Source of the DNA: Acetobacteraceae bacterium
GTDB taxonomy: Bacteria > Pseudomonadota > Alphaproteobacteria > Acetobacterales > Acetobacteraceae
Length of the DNA stretch: 64,000 nt
NCBI GenBank assembly: GCA_947455205.1
Contig: CANGNF010000018.1
Coordinates: forward strand, 1 to 64,000
Direction: 5' to 3'
Made by a program: the position numbers and the translations under genes. Under the pieces are notes generated by a model. It made no database searches. It was not told the DNA's origin and worked only from the letters and a program-made list of their open reading frames with translations. Below, one piece after another: positions 18,514 to 29,149 of this stretch (positions are counted from its first letter, which is position 1; each line of letters begins with the position of its first letter).

Positions 18514-19821
18514 ATCCGCCAGGGCGCCGTAGACCAGCGAGTTCAGCATCCGCCGATAGACCTGCCGCCCCTGCCCGGGGGTGGAGTTCATGTACACCAC
18601 CGCCAGTTGCTCCTTCGGGTCGATCCACATGGTGGTGCCGAAGACGCCGTTCCAGCCGTACATGCCGGGCGAACCGAGCATGCCGGAGCCAGCTTCCCGC
18701 CGGACCGCTACGGTCAGGCCGAAGCCCCAGCCGATGCGGTCGGGCTCGGTGACCGTCAGGTTGTTGGCGATGCCCGCATGCATGTGGTCGCGGGTCATCT
18801 CCTCCACGCTCTTGCGGGACAGGATGCGCTTGCCGTCCAGCGTGCCGCCGTTCAGCAGCATCTGCAGGAAGCGGATGTAGTCCGCCGCGGTGGAAACGCC
18901 ACAGGCGCCGCCGCACTCGAAGCCCGGTGCCTCCAGCCCCATGGTCACCTGCTGCGGCCGGCCGGTCAGCGGGTCGGTCGGCAGCGGCGTGGCGTAGCGC
19001 GGGCGCTGCGCGGCGCTGACGACGAAGCCGGTGTCGCGCATGCCCAGCGGGCCGAAGACGCGTTCGCGCAGCAGCGTCCCCAGGGGCTTGCCGCTGGCCT
19101 GTTCCACCACCAGGCCCAGCACGTCCGTGCTCAGGCCGTATTCCCAGGCGGTGCCGGGCTGGGCCAGCAGCGGCAGCGCCGCCATGCCGGAGACGAAGGC
19201 CGGCGCCTGCATCCGCAGCATGCCCCCCAGCGAGGCCTGCCAGGCCTGGTGCGCCGGCGTGGTCCCGCGTGAGCCGTAGACGATACCCGAGGTATGCCGC
19301 GCCAGGTCGGTCAGCGTGATCGGCCGCGCCGCCGGCACGGTCTCCGTCGCGCTGCCGCCCACCGCCACGCGCATGGTGGCCAGTGGCGGCAGGAAGCGCC
19401 CGACCGGGTCGGTCAGCGCCAGCTTGCCTTCCTCCAGCACGCTCAGCATGGCCACGCCGGTCAGCGGCTTAGTCATGCTGGCGATGGGGAAGATGGCGTC
19501 GCGCGGCATCGGCCGGGTGCGGGCGCCGTCCAGGTGGCCGAAGGCCTCGAAGTAGGCGAGGCGGCCGCGCCGGGCGATGGCGATGACACCGCCCGGCAAC
19601 TGGCCACGCTCGGCCTCCGCCCGGAAGCTGGCGGTCAGCCGGGCCAGGCGTTCCGGCGAAAGCCCGACCGAAGCGGGCGCGGCGCGCGGCAGCGGGTCCT
19701 GCGCCGCCCGCGGCGACGGGTCCTGCGCCGCTCGCGGCGACGGGTCGGTCGAAGGCGCCTGGGCCAGGGCCGGGGTGGCCAGCAGCGCCAGCAGCGCCGC
19801 GAGGAACTTCCTCATCCGCAT
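18511..19821 (-). CDS. Serine hydrolase, beta-lactamase/EstB fold (paralogue A)
   Basis: This 436-residue secreted protein belongs to the class C beta-lactamase-related serine hydrolases (EstB-like esterases, penicillin-binding-like). The SxxK motif is S115-M-T-K118, and an EYGLSTD segment supplies the Tyr of the YxN-like motif. After the signal peptide comes a threefold octapeptide repeat (DPSPRAAQ, DPSPRAAQ, DPLPRAAP) at residues 26-49. A conserved Cys pair lies in FECGGACGVS. It is the third gene of a tandem triplet, only ten bases after paralogue B. The function could be esterase, beta-lactam or D-peptide hydrolysis. Confidence 0.87.
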   Translation of the reverse strand: MRMRKFLAALLALLATPALAQAPSTDPSPRAAQDPSPRAAQDPLPRAAPASVGLSPERLARLTASFRAEAERGQLPGGVIAIARRGRLAYFEAFGHLDGARTRPMPRDAIFPIASMTKPLTGVAMLSVLEEGKLALTDPVGRFLPPLATMRVAVGGSATETVPAARPITLTDLARHTSGIVYGSRGTTPAHQAWQASLGGMLRMQAPAFVSGMAALPLLAQPGTAWEYGLSTDVLGLVVEQASGKPLGTLLRERVFGPLGMRDTGFVVSAAQRPRYATPLPTDPLTGRPQQVTMGLEAPGFECGGACGVSTAADYIRFLQMLLNGGTLDGKRILSRKSVEEMTRDHMHAGIANNLTVTEPDRIGWGFGLTVAVRREAGSGMLGSPGMYGWNGVFGTTMWIDPKEQLAVVYMNSTPGQGRQVYRRMLNSLVYGALAD

Positions 19822-19831
19822 GGTCTCCCGC

Positions 19832-21082
19832 TCAGTCCGTGATCGCCTGGTAGACCAGCGCATTGATCACGCGCCGGTAGTATTGCCGCAGCAGGCCGGG
19901 CGTGCTGGCCATGAACACCACGGCCAGCTGCTCCTTCGGGTCCACCCACATCGCGGTGCCATAGGCGCCGTTCCAGCTGAACATGCCGGGGCTGCCCAGC
20001 AGGCCGGAGCCACCTTCGCGCCGCACCGCCACCGTCAGGCCGAAGCCCCAGTTGACCATGTTGCCCTCGGTGCCCGTCAGGTTGTTGGCGATGCCCGGGT
20101 GCATGTGGTCGCGCGTCATCTCCTCCACCGTCTTGCGGGAAAGCACGCGCCGACCGTCCAGCTGGCCGCCATTCAGCAGCATCTGCGCGAAACGGATGTA
20201 GTCGGCCGCGGTGGAGACCGCACAACCGCCGCCGCAGTCGAAGCCGGGCTGGCTAAGGCCGACCGTCACGCTCTGCGGCTGCCGGGTCGCGGGGTCCTGC
20301 GGCAAGGGCGAGGCATAGCGGCCGCGCTGCGCCTCCGGCACCAGGAAGCCGGTGTCGCGCATGCCGAGCGGCCGGAAGATGCGCTGGTCCATCGCCGCGC
20401 CCAGGCGCTGGTCCGTCAGCTTTTCCACCACCAGGCCCAGCACGTCGATGCCGAGGCTGTATTCCCAGTTGGTGCCGGGTTGGGTGAGCAGCGGCAGCGT
20501 GCTGAGCTTCTCCATGAAGCTGGTGGCGTTGTACTCCCGCCCGCTGCTGCTGGAGGAGCCCGGCCACAGCCGATGCGCCGCCGTGTTGCCGCGGGCGCCA
20601 TAGGGAATGCCGGAGGTATGCCGCGCCAGGTCGGTCAGCGTGATCGGCCGCAGCGCCGCGACCGTGTTCTCCGGGTTGCCGTCCACCGCCACGCGCCGGT
20701 TGGCCATGCCGGGGAAGAAGCGCTCCACCAGGTCGGTGAGCGACAGGCGGCCTTCCTCCAGCAGGGTCAGCAGCGCCACGCCCGTCAGCGGCTTGGTCAT
20801 GCTGGCGATGGGGAAGATCGCGTCGCGCGGCATCGGCCGGCTGCGGGCGCCGTCGATGCTGCCGAAGCTTTCATAATAGGCCAGCTTGCCGCGCCGGGCG
20901 ATGGCGATGACCGCGCCCGGCAGCTGCCCGCGGGCGATGTCGGCGTTCATGGTGCTGGCGATGCGTGCCAGCCGTTCCGGCGAAAAGCCCAGGCTCTGCG
21001 GCGTGGCGCGGGGAAGCGGGTCCGCGGCCAGGGCAGGGCCGGCGCAGAGCATCAGCGCCAGGGCAAGCAGCAGCTTTCGCAT
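19832..21082 (-). CDS. Serine hydrolase, beta-lactamase/EstB fold (paralogue B)
   Basis: A 416-residue paralogue of its neighbours with the SxxK motif at S94-M-T-K97, WEYSLGIDVLG for the Tyr motif, and the Cys pair in FDCGGGCAVSTA. The signal peptide ends near PALAA at residue 20 and is followed directly by a single DPLPRATP unit, so the octapeptide repeat of paralogues A and C is absent. Downstream motifs such as NGGQLDGRRVLSRKTVEEM and VDPKEQLAVVFMAS are almost identical to the others. A cluster of five Ser (SSSSS) interrupts the middle. It is the middle gene of the triplet. Confidence 0.87.
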   Translation of the reverse strand: MRKLLLALALMLCAGPALAADPLPRATPQSLGFSPERLARIASTMNADIARGQLPGAVIAIARRGKLAYYESFGSIDGARSRPMPRDAIFPIASMTKPLTGVALLTLLEEGRLSLTDLVERFFPGMANRRVAVDGNPENTVAALRPITLTDLARHTSGIPYGARGNTAAHRLWPGSSSSSGREYNATSFMEKLSTLPLLTQPGTNWEYSLGIDVLGLVVEKLTDQRLGAAMDQRIFRPLGMRDTGFLVPEAQRGRYASPLPQDPATRQPQSVTVGLSQPGFDCGGGCAVSTAADYIRFAQMLLNGGQLDGRRVLSRKTVEEMTRDHMHPGIANNLTGTEGNMVNWGFGLTVAVRREGGSGLLGSPGMFSWNGAYGTAMWVDPKEQLAVVFMASTPGLLRQYYRRVINALVYQAITD

Positions 21083-21143
21083 GGTTCGTTCCTCCCGTTT
21101 GCCCGCAGGCTACGCCGATGCGCCGTGCGGTCCAGCCCTGCGC

Positions 21144-22463
21144 TCAGTCCACGATGGCCTGGTGGACCAGGGCGTTGATGGTCTGGCGGTAGTGGACGCG
21201 GGCGGCGCCGGGGATGGCGGCCATGAACACCACCACCAGCTGGTCCTTGGGGTCCACCCACATGGCGGTGCCATAGGCGCCGTCCCAGCCCCAGGCGCCG
21301 GCATTGCCCAGCATGCCCGCGCCGCCCTCGCGCCGCACGATCACGGTCAGGCCGAAGCCCCAGGCGCCGGTGTAGGGCGCCCGGCTGGTCAGCGGGAAGC
21401 TGATCTCCGGCCCCAGGTGGTCGCGCACCATCTCCGCCACCGTGGCGCGGCCCAGGATGCGGCGGCCTTCCAGCTGGCCGCCGTTCAGCAGCATCTGGGC
21501 GAAGCGGAGGTAGTCGCCGGCGGTGGAGACGGCACAGGCGCCGCCGCAGTCGAAGCCCGGCGGGTTCAGGCCCATCTCGGTCTTCTGCGGCCGGCCATTC
21601 TCGGGGTCCACCGGCAGCGGCGTGGCGTAGCGGGCGCGGTTCGCCGCCGGCACCAGGAAGCCGGTGTCGCGCATGCCGAGCGGCGTGAACACCCGGCTCT
21701 GCAGCAGGCTGCCCAGGCGCTGGCCGCTGGCCTGTTCCGCCACCAGGCCCAGCACGTCGGTGGAGATGCCATAGGCCCAGACGGTGCCGGGCTGGTACAC
21801 CAGCGGCAACTCGGCCAGCCGGCGGACGAAGCCCGCGCCGTCGAAGTTCGCGGCAGCGGCGCCGGAGCCGGGCGGCAACAGCCGGTGCAGCGGCGTGTTG
21901 CCGTAGATGCCGCTCATGATGCCCGAGGTATGCCGCATGAGGTCCAGCACGCGGATCGGGCGCAGCGCCGGCACGGTGGTCTCGGGGTTGCCGTCCACCG
22001 CCACGCGGCGGTCCGCCAGCGCGGGCAGAAAGCGCTCCACCGGGTCGTTCAGCCGCAGCCGGCCTTCCTCCATCAGGCTGAGCGTGGCGACGCCGGCCAT
22101 GGGCTTGGTCATGCTGGCCAGCGGGAAGATCGCGTCGCGCGGCATCGGCCGGGTGCGGGCGCCGTCCAGGTGGCCGAAGGCCTCGAAGTAGGCCAGCTTG
22201 CCGCGCCGGGCGATGGCGACCACGGCGCCGGGGATTTTCCCAGCGGCGATATCGGCATTCAGCGCCGCGCCGATGCGCGCCAGCCGGTCCGGCGCCAGGC
22301 CCAGGCTGGCCGGCGTGGCGCGGGGCAGCGGGTCCTGCGCCGCGCGCGGAGGCGCCTCCTGCGCCGCTCGCGGTGGCACGTTCTGCGCCAGGGCGGGCAG
22401 CGACAACAGCGCGAGCGCGGGCAGCGCGGCCAGCGCCAGGGTGGCGACGTGCAATCGCTTCAT
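21144..22463 (-). CDS. Serine hydrolase, beta-lactamase/EstB fold (paralogue C)
   Basis: The first gene of the tandem triplet encodes 439 residues with SxxK at S117-M-T-K120, a WAYGISTDVLG Tyr segment and the Cys pair in FDCGGACAVST. After the signal peptide (ending near LPALA) there are three repeat units (NVPPRAAQ, EAPPRAAQ, DPLPRATP). The C-terminal block WGWDGAYGTAMWVDPKDQ matches the other two paralogues closely. A ribosome site GGAGGAAA precedes the ATG. About 60 bases separate it from paralogue B. The three genes probably arose by local duplication and then diverged. Confidence 0.87.
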   Translation of the reverse strand: MKRLHVATLALAALPALALLSLPALAQNVPPRAAQEAPPRAAQDPLPRATPASLGLAPDRLARIGAALNADIAAGKIPGAVVAIARRGKLAYFEAFGHLDGARTRPMPRDAIFPLASMTKPMAGVATLSLMEEGRLRLNDPVERFLPALADRRVAVDGNPETTVPALRPIRVLDLMRHTSGIMSGIYGNTPLHRLLPPGSGAAAANFDGAGFVRRLAELPLVYQPGTVWAYGISTDVLGLVAEQASGQRLGSLLQSRVFTPLGMRDTGFLVPAANRARYATPLPVDPENGRPQKTEMGLNPPGFDCGGACAVSTAGDYLRFAQMLLNGGQLEGRRILGRATVAEMVRDHLGPEISFPLTSRAPYTGAWGFGLTVIVRREGGAGMLGNAGAWGWDGAYGTAMWVDPKDQLVVVFMAAIPGAARVHYRQTINALVHQAIVD

Positions 22464-22630
22464 GGTGGTTTCCTCCGTTTCCGGAAGGCTAGCGCCATAC
22501 TTCCGCAGGCGAAACCGCCGTGCGGCGCAACCGCGCGGCGGCGGGGCTTGGGCGGAGGCGGGGAGGTGGCAGAGGCCGGAGGGCGCGGGCCGGCAGCGGG
22601 GCCGGCCGGCCAGGTCCGCGGCGCCGCGGG

Positions 22631-23080
22631 CTACGCCTTCTTTTCCCAGCCCCGCTGGCCCTGCTGCCAGTAGCTCAGCGCGTGCCCGGCCGCCTTGGCC
22701 GCCTTCCAGCGGGCGCGGGCGGCGGCCAGGGCCTCCTCGTCATTGCCGTCGAACAGGTCGAAGACGCGGTCGAACTCGGCCAGCCGGGCGCTGTCGGCGC
22801 CATCCACCAGAAACAGGAAGCGCGCGCCATTGGCCGCCGGCGCGTCCTCGGCGGTCAGCCAGATCGGCTGCATCTCCGCATGGCCGGTGGCGGCGGTGCC
22901 GTGCGGCAGCCAGTCGGGGTCGGCGCATCTCCACAGGCTGTCGTCCAGCGCCGGCAGGCGCTCCGCATTGCCCACCAGCACCTGCGCCCGCCCGGCCTGC
23001 GCCAGCACCCGGCCAAGCAGCTTTGGCAGCGCCTGGTCCAGCGGCGTGCGGGTCAGGTGGTAGAAGCCGATCTCTGTCAT
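22631..23080 (-). CDS. holC: DNA polymerase III chi subunit
   Basis: HolC (chi) links the clamp loader to single-stranded DNA-binding protein. The 149-residue protein begins MTEIGFYHLTRTPLDQALPK, the typical start, and continues with VLVGNAERLPALDDSLW and a WLPHGT segment, then a C-terminal IWLTAEDAPAANGARFLFLVDG. It starts 13 bases after the second aminopeptidase gene, an arrangement (pepA then holC) also seen in many Proteobacteria. The open frame upstream of 23080 is a shadow of the aminopeptidase gene. Confidence 0.92.
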   Translation of the reverse strand: MTEIGFYHLTRTPLDQALPKLLGRVLAQAGRAQVLVGNAERLPALDDSLWRCADPDWLPHGTAATGHAEMQPIWLTAEDAPAANGARFLFLVDGADSARLAEFDRVFDLFDGNDEEALAAARARWKAAKAAGHALSYWQQGQRGWEKKA

Positions 23081-23093
23081 GCTGAAGCTGGCA

Positions 23094-24469
23094 TCAATGC
23101 CGGTCCGGGTGTTCGAAGTACAGCTCCACCAGCCGGTCCAGCAGCCGGGCGCCGAAGCCGGTGGGCAGGCCCTTCTCATCCAGCCGCACGCCGGCGATGT
23201 CGAGATGCGCCCAGGGCGTCTCGCCGGCGAATTCGCGCAGGAAGGCGGCGGCGTGCGCGGCATCCGGCAGCAGCGGGCCGGCGCAGCACTGCTTCAGGTC
23301 GGCGATGTCGCTGTCGAGGTCCGCGCGGTGGCGGGCGCCGATCGGCATCGGCCACAGCGCCTCCCCCACCTGGTCGCCGGCCGCCGCCGCCTGGGCCTGC
23401 AGCGCCGGGTTGTTGGTGAAGATGCCGGCGCGGTGGCTGCCCAGCGCGGTGACGATGGCGCCGGTCAGCGTGGCCAGGTCCAGCATGGCCTGGGGCTGGT
23501 GCTGGCTGACGGCGTAGTGCAGCGCATCGGCCAGCACCAGGCGGCCCTCGGCGTCGGTGTCCACCACCTCCACCGTGCGGCCGGCCATGGTGTGCAGCAC
23601 GTCGCCGGGGCGGTAGCTGGTGGCCCCCGTGGTGTTCTCGGCAATGGCCAGCACCGCCACGGCTGGCGCCGGGGAGTTGCGCAGCGCCATGGCCAGCAGC
23701 GCCCCGGCGCAGGCGGCGGCGCCGGCCATGTCGCTGGTCATGCGCTCCATGCCCTCGGCCGGCTTGATGCTGATGCCGCCGGTATCAAACGTGATGCCCT
23801 TGCCGATGAAGGCGACGGGCGGTACCGCGAACTGCCCGCGCCAGCGCAGCACCGCCAGGCGCGGGGCATGCGCGGCGCCGGCGCCCACCGCCAGCAGCGC
23901 GCCGGCACCCAGCCGCCGCAGCCGCTTCTCGCCCAGCACATCCACGCGGATGCCATGCTCGGCCAATGCCTCCAGCCGTGCGGCGAAGGCGCCGGGGTGC
24001 AGCACGTTGCCGGGCAGCGCGGTCAGCTCCCGCGTGAACAGCGCGCCCTGCACCGCGGCTTCCGCCCGCGCCCAGGCCGGTGCCAACGCCAAGGGTTGGT
24101 CCACCACCAGGTCCAGCCGACGCATCGTCTGCCGCTCGGGGTGCCAGGCGGCCAGCGCAGCGCCGGTGGCCAGGGCTACCGCCGCCTCGGCCGGCAGGCT
24201 GCGCGCCAGCAGCGCCAGGCGCTTGGCCGGCCCGGCGGCGCGTACCGCGGCGGCGCCCAGCGCTTCCCAGTCGGTCGCGTGCCGGGGCTGGCCGGCGCCC
24301 AGGAGCAGCACCCGGCCTTCCGGCGTGGCGCAGTCGCGCTCCTCGCCGGCCTCGGCACCGAAGCCTGCCGCCAGCGCCGCCCAAGGCGCCGGCACAGCGC
24401 CGGCCAGCAGCGGCACGGCCAACGCCACGCCCGGCTTGGGCGCGGCGCGCAGTCTGACCTTGGCGCCGA

Positions 24470-24473
<4 letters not shown>
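23094..24473 (-). CDS. Leucyl aminopeptidase family protein (second copy)
   Basis: This 459-residue M17 aminopeptidase paralogue keeps the di-metal core, GKGITFDTGGISIKP near residue 220 and DTDAEGRL near residue 304. The first residue of the latter is Asp rather than the usual Asn, which is the clearest difference from the upstream copy. The N-terminal domain is divergent and Ala-rich. The GTG start at 24473 overlaps the stop of the first aminopeptidase (GTGA). It is followed by holC. It probably cleaves N-terminal residues from peptides; its specificity may differ from the first copy. Confidence 0.85.
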
Positions 24474-25966
<1,493 letters not shown>

Positions 25967-26082
25967 GGGCCAGGCATCCGGGACAAAATGAGACGGGCAG
26001 GATACCACCCTTCGGCCCCACGGCCACCCGCGTGCGCGCCGGTGGCGTTGCCGGCCGGGCCGGGCTGCGGCACAAGGGTGGC

Positions 26083-26856
26083 ATGAACGACACCCAGCTT
26101 CTGGACCTGGCCGCCGGCCTGGCCCGCCGCGCCGCCGCCGCCATCATGGCCGTGCGCCAGGCCGGCTTCGCCGTGGACCACAAGGAAGACTATTCCCCCG
26201 TCACCGAGGCCGACCGCGTGGCGGAAGCCCTGATCGTGGAAGGGCTGCGCGCCGCCGCACCGGGCATTCCCGTGGTGGCGGAGGAGGAGGTGGCCGGCGG
26301 GCTGGTCACCGCCGTGGCGCCCAGCTTCTGGCTGGTGGACCCGCTGGACGGCACCAAGGAGTTCGCCAAGGGGCTGGACGAGTTCGCCGTCTGCATCGGC
26401 CTGGTGCGCGACGGCGCCCCGGTGCTGGGCGTGCTGGCGCTGCCGGCGACCGGGGAGCTGTTCGGCGGCATCGTGGGTTCGGGTGCCTGGAAGGAAGCCG
26501 CCGAGGGCGCGCCGCGCCAGCCGATAAAAACCCGCGCCGTGCCGGCCGAGGGCTGGCTGGTGCTGGACAGCCGCAGCCATTCCCGGCCGGAGGCGCTGGC
26601 GCCGCTGCTGGCCGGGCGCCCGGTGGCGCGCGTCCAGCCGATGGGCTCGGCCGCCAAGTTCGCCCGCGTGGCCGAAGGCGCCGCCGATTGCTCGCCCCGC
26701 CCCGGCCCGACGACGATGGAATGGGACACCGCCGCCGGCCAAGCGATCATCGAGGCCGCCGGCGGTGCGATCCTGACCGAGGAAGGCAAGCCGCTGCGCT
26801 ACGGCAAGGCGGGCTGGCGGAATGTGGGGTTCATCGCGGTAGGCCGCGTGGGATAG
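26083..26856 (+). CDS. cysQ: 3'(2'),5'-bisphosphate nucleotidase CysQ
   Basis: CysQ hydrolyses adenosine 3',5'-bisphosphate formed during sulfate assimilation. The 257-residue protein of the inositol-monophosphatase fold has E67-E69 in VVAEEEV, the metal motif DPLDGTKEF at residues 86-94 and the second motif with W214-D215 in MEWDTAAGQA. The start at 26083 follows AAGGGTGGC. The product is normal in length. No sulfate assimilation genes are nearby. Confidence 0.92.
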   Translation: MNDTQLLDLAAGLARRAAAAIMAVRQAGFAVDHKEDYSPVTEADRVAEALIVEGLRAAAPGIPVVAEEEVAGGLVTAVAPSFWLVDPLDGTKEFAKGLDEFAVCIGLVRDGAPVLGVLALPATGELFGGIVGSGAWKEAAEGAPRQPIKTRAVPAEGWLVLDSRSHSRPEALAPLLAGRPVARVQPMGSAAKFARVAEGAADCSPRPGPTTMEWDTAAGQAIIEAAGGAILTEEGKPLRYGKAGWRNVGFIAVGRVG

Positions 26857-26877
26857 TGGTTGGTGGGCCGCGTGGGG

Positions 26878-26948
26878 CAGGTGCCGCCGCGCTGCCTGAT
26901 GGTCACGCGCCCGGTTGGGTGATACCGGGGAATACGCTGCGGCACCTG
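26878..26948 (+). other. Predicted three-helix structure upstream of sua5
   Basis: CAGGTGCCGC (26878-26887) and GCGGCACCTG (26939-26948) are perfect complements. Between them, GCGC (26889-26892 with 26907-26910) and CCCGGT/ACCGGG (26910-26915 with 26924-26929) form two inner stems, giving a possible three-way junction. It lies 58 bases before the sua5 start and 21 bases after the cysQ stop. It may be a terminator, a leader structure or chance pairing in GC-rich DNA. Confidence 0.35.
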
Positions 26949-27006
26949 ACAAGCTCGCCGGGGCCGCATGGCAAAGGACAGGCGCGGTGACGTCGCCGGG
27001 ACGGAT

Positions 27007-28017
27007 ATGACCGCGCTGCTGCACGACATCACCGAGGCCGCCCGCCTGCTGCTGGCCGGCGAGCTCGTCGCCTTTCCGACCGAGACGGTCTATGGCCTGG
27101 GCGCCGATGCGCGCAATGCCCGCGCCGTGGCCGGCATCTTCGCCGCCAAGGGCCGGCCGCACTTCAACCCGCTGATCGCGCATTATGCCAGCGCCGAGGC
27201 CGCCTTTGCCGATGTGGTCGCGGATGATCGCGCCCGGGCGCTGGCGGCGCGGTTCTGGCCCGGCCCGCTGACCCTGGTGCTGCCGCGCCGCGCCACCTGC
27301 ACGGTGGACCTGCTGGCCGGCGCCGGGCTGGACACGCTGGCGGTGCGGGTGCCGGCGCATCCGCTGGCGCAGGCGCTGCTGGCCGCCGTGGCGGTGCCGG
27401 TGGCGGCGCCCTCGGCCAATCGCTCCGGCCAGGTTTCCCCGACCACGGCGCAGCATGTGCTGGAAGGCCTGGGCGGGCGCATCGCCGCGGTGCTGGAAGG
27501 CGGCGCCTGCCAGGTGGGCGTGGAAAGCACCGTGCTGGACCTGACCGACCCGCGCGGCGCCGCGCTGCTGCGGCCCGGCGGGGTGACGCGCGAGGCGATC
27601 GAGGCGGTGATCGGCCCGGTCGGCCAGGCGCTGCCGCCGGCGCTGGCGGCGGAAAGCGCCACGCTGCGCTCCCCGGGGATGATGCTGTCCCACTACGCGC
27701 CCGCCTTGCCGGTGCGGCTGGAAGCGCGGGACGTGGCGGCGGAGGAGGCGCTGCTGGCCTTCGGCCCGCCGCTGCCGGGCGCCGGGCTGGTGTGGAACCT
27801 CTCGGCCGCCGGTGATGCCACCGAGGCGGCGGCGCGCCTGTTCGCCGGGCTGCGCTGGCTGGACGCCGAGGGCGGCCGGCTGGGGCTGGCGCGCATCGCG
27901 GTGATGCCGGTGCCGGAGGCCGGGCTGGGTGCCGCGATCAACGACCGGCTGGCCCGCGCGGCGGCACCGCGACCTGAAGCGCACGCGGCGGTGCCACGGC
28001 CGGGGGAAACGCCATGA
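27007..28017 (+). CDS. sua5: L-threonylcarbamoyladenylate synthase (Sua5 type)
   Basis: This enzyme makes threonylcarbamoyl-AMP from threonine, bicarbonate and ATP, the first step of tRNA t6A37 formation. The 336-residue protein has PTETVYGLGADARN at residues 24-37, KGRPHFNPLI with the key Lys48, and APSANRSGQVSPT, all diagnostic. The linker with SPGMMLSHYAPALPVRL and the C-terminal domain identify the longer Sua5 form rather than short TsaC. The start at 27007 is preferred over an ATG at 26968. Its stop overlaps the chromate transporter start (ATGA). Confidence 0.93.
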   Translation: MTALLHDITEAARLLLAGELVAFPTETVYGLGADARNARAVAGIFAAKGRPHFNPLIAHYASAEAAFADVVADDRARALAARFWPGPLTLVLPRRATCTVDLLAGAGLDTLAVRVPAHPLAQALLAAVAVPVAAPSANRSGQVSPTTAQHVLEGLGGRIAAVLEGGACQVGVESTVLDLTDPRGAALLRPGGVTREAIEAVIGPVGQALPPALAAESATLRSPGMMLSHYAPALPVRLEARDVAAEEALLAFGPPLPGAGLVWNLSAAGDATEAAARLFAGLRWLDAEGGRLGLARIAVMPVPEAGLGAAINDRLARAAAPRPEAHAAVPRPGETP

Positions 28018-28574
28018 CCACGCAGAAGCCCAGCCTGCCCAACCTGTTCCTCGGCTTCATGAAGGTCGGCTGCATGGCCTTCGGCGGCGCCCAGGCGGTG
28101 GCGCGGCGGGTGATGGTGGAGGAGCGCCGCTGGCTGACCGAGCGCGACTACGCCGAGCTGCTGGCGCTGGCGCATGTGCTGCCGGGGCCGAATATCGGCA
28201 ATTTCGCGGTCATGTTCGGCCGGCGGGAATACGGGCTGGCCGGTGCCCTGACCTGCGTCGCCGGGTTCTTCGGCCTGCCGCTGTGCCTGCTGGTGGGGCT
28301 GGTGTCGCTGTACGGCCAGTTCGGCCAGATCGCCGCGGTGAACGCCGCCATGCACGGCGTGGCCGCCGCCGCCGCCGGCATGGTGCTGGGCACCGCGCTG
28401 CGCATGGGCACCAGGCTGAAGCCACCGCCGGAAGCCATCGGCCTGGCGCTGGCGGTGCTGCTGGCCTCCACCGTGTTCAAGGTGCCGCTGCTGGTCATTG
28501 TGGCGGTCGGCGCGCCGCTGGGCGTCTTCGCCGCGCTGCGCCGTGCCCAGAGGCCAGAGGGGAGGGCCCGCTGA
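28014..28574 (+). CDS. Chromate transporter, N-type half (CHR family)
   Basis: The 186-residue membrane protein is one half of a split CHR transporter. It contains FLGFMKVGCMAFGGAQAV near the N-terminus and HVLPGPNIGNFAVMFG in the conserved loop, with about five hydrophobic segments. Family members export chromate or transport sulfate-like anions, but many have other or unknown roles. It overlaps sua5 by four bases and its own stop overlaps the second half gene by one base (TGATG). Confidence 0.87.
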   Translation: MTTQKPSLPNLFLGFMKVGCMAFGGAQAVARRVMVEERRWLTERDYAELLALAHVLPGPNIGNFAVMFGRREYGLAGALTCVAGFFGLPLCLLVGLVSLYGQFGQIAAVNAAMHGVAAAAAGMVLGTALRMGTRLKPPPEAIGLALAVLLASTVFKVPLLVIVAVGAPLGVFAALRRAQRPEGRAR

Positions 28575-29092
28575 TGCCGTTCTGGCTGGATATGTTTTTG
28601 CTGTTCGCCTCGCTGTCGCTGGTGGCGGTGGGCGGCGCCAATGTGCTGGCGCCGGAGATGCACCGCCAACTGGTGGACATCCGTCACCTGATGGACGAGG
28701 CCACCTTCTCCCAGCTGCTGGCGCTGGCGCAGGCGGCGCCGGGGCCGAACATCCTGTCCGGCAGCATCATGGGCTACTGGATCGGCGGCGTGCCCGGCCT
28801 GCTGGGCGCCACCATGGGGCTGCTGGGGCCGACGGCCGTGCTGGCCTGGCTGATCGCCGGGCTGACCAAGCGGCTGGCGCATGCGCCCTGGCTGAAGCCG
28901 GCTCAGGCCGGGCTGGTGCCGCTGGCGCTGGGCCTGGTAGGCGCCAGCGGGCTGGTCATGGCGCAGGCGGCGGCCAGCTTTCCGCTGGCGCCGGTCATCA
29001 CCGTGCTGGCCACGCTGTATGTGTGGCTGGCGCCGCTGAACCCGCTATGGGCGTTGCTGGCGGGCGGCGTGCTGGGGCTGGTGCTGCTGTAG
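28574..29092 (+). CDS. Chromate transporter, C-type half (CHR family)
   Basis: The 172-residue partner carries the parallel motif SLVAVGGANVLAPEMHRQ and AQAAPGPNILSGSIMGYW, followed by several membrane spans. The two halves together correspond to the inverted-repeat layout of fused ChrA proteins. They would insert in the inner membrane with opposite topology and form a heterodimer, as known for short CHR pairs. A hairpin at 29108-29146 follows the stop. Confidence 0.87.
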   Translation: MPFWLDMFLLFASLSLVAVGGANVLAPEMHRQLVDIRHLMDEATFSQLLALAQAAPGPNILSGSIMGYWIGGVPGLLGATMGLLGPTAVLAWLIAGLTKRLAHAPWLKPAQAGLVPLALGLVGASGLVMAQAAASFPLAPVITVLATLYVWLAPLNPLWALLAGGVLGLVLL

Positions 29093-29107
29093 CCGTTGTT
29101 CGAGCGG

Positions 29108-29146
29108 CTGATTCACGTCGCCGGTGATTCCACCGGCGACGATCAG
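29108..29146. terminator. Strong hairpin between convergent genes (repeat form 1)
   Basis: GTCGCCGGTG (29117-29126) and CACCGGCGAC (29131-29140) form a perfect ten-base stem with an ATTC loop, extended by one C-G pair and by CTGAT/ATCAG (29108-29112 with 29142-29146). It separates the chromate transporter from the convergent VOC gene. The core TTCACGTCGCCG-tg-TTCC-CGGCGAC recurs at 30464-30494. Confidence 0.6.
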
Positions 29147-29149
29147 ACG

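Noticed and set aside
22616-22629. Perfect 14-base palindrome CCGCGGCGCCGCGG after holC
   Set aside because: It has no loop and consists only of G and C; such palindromes are expected by chance in this DNA.
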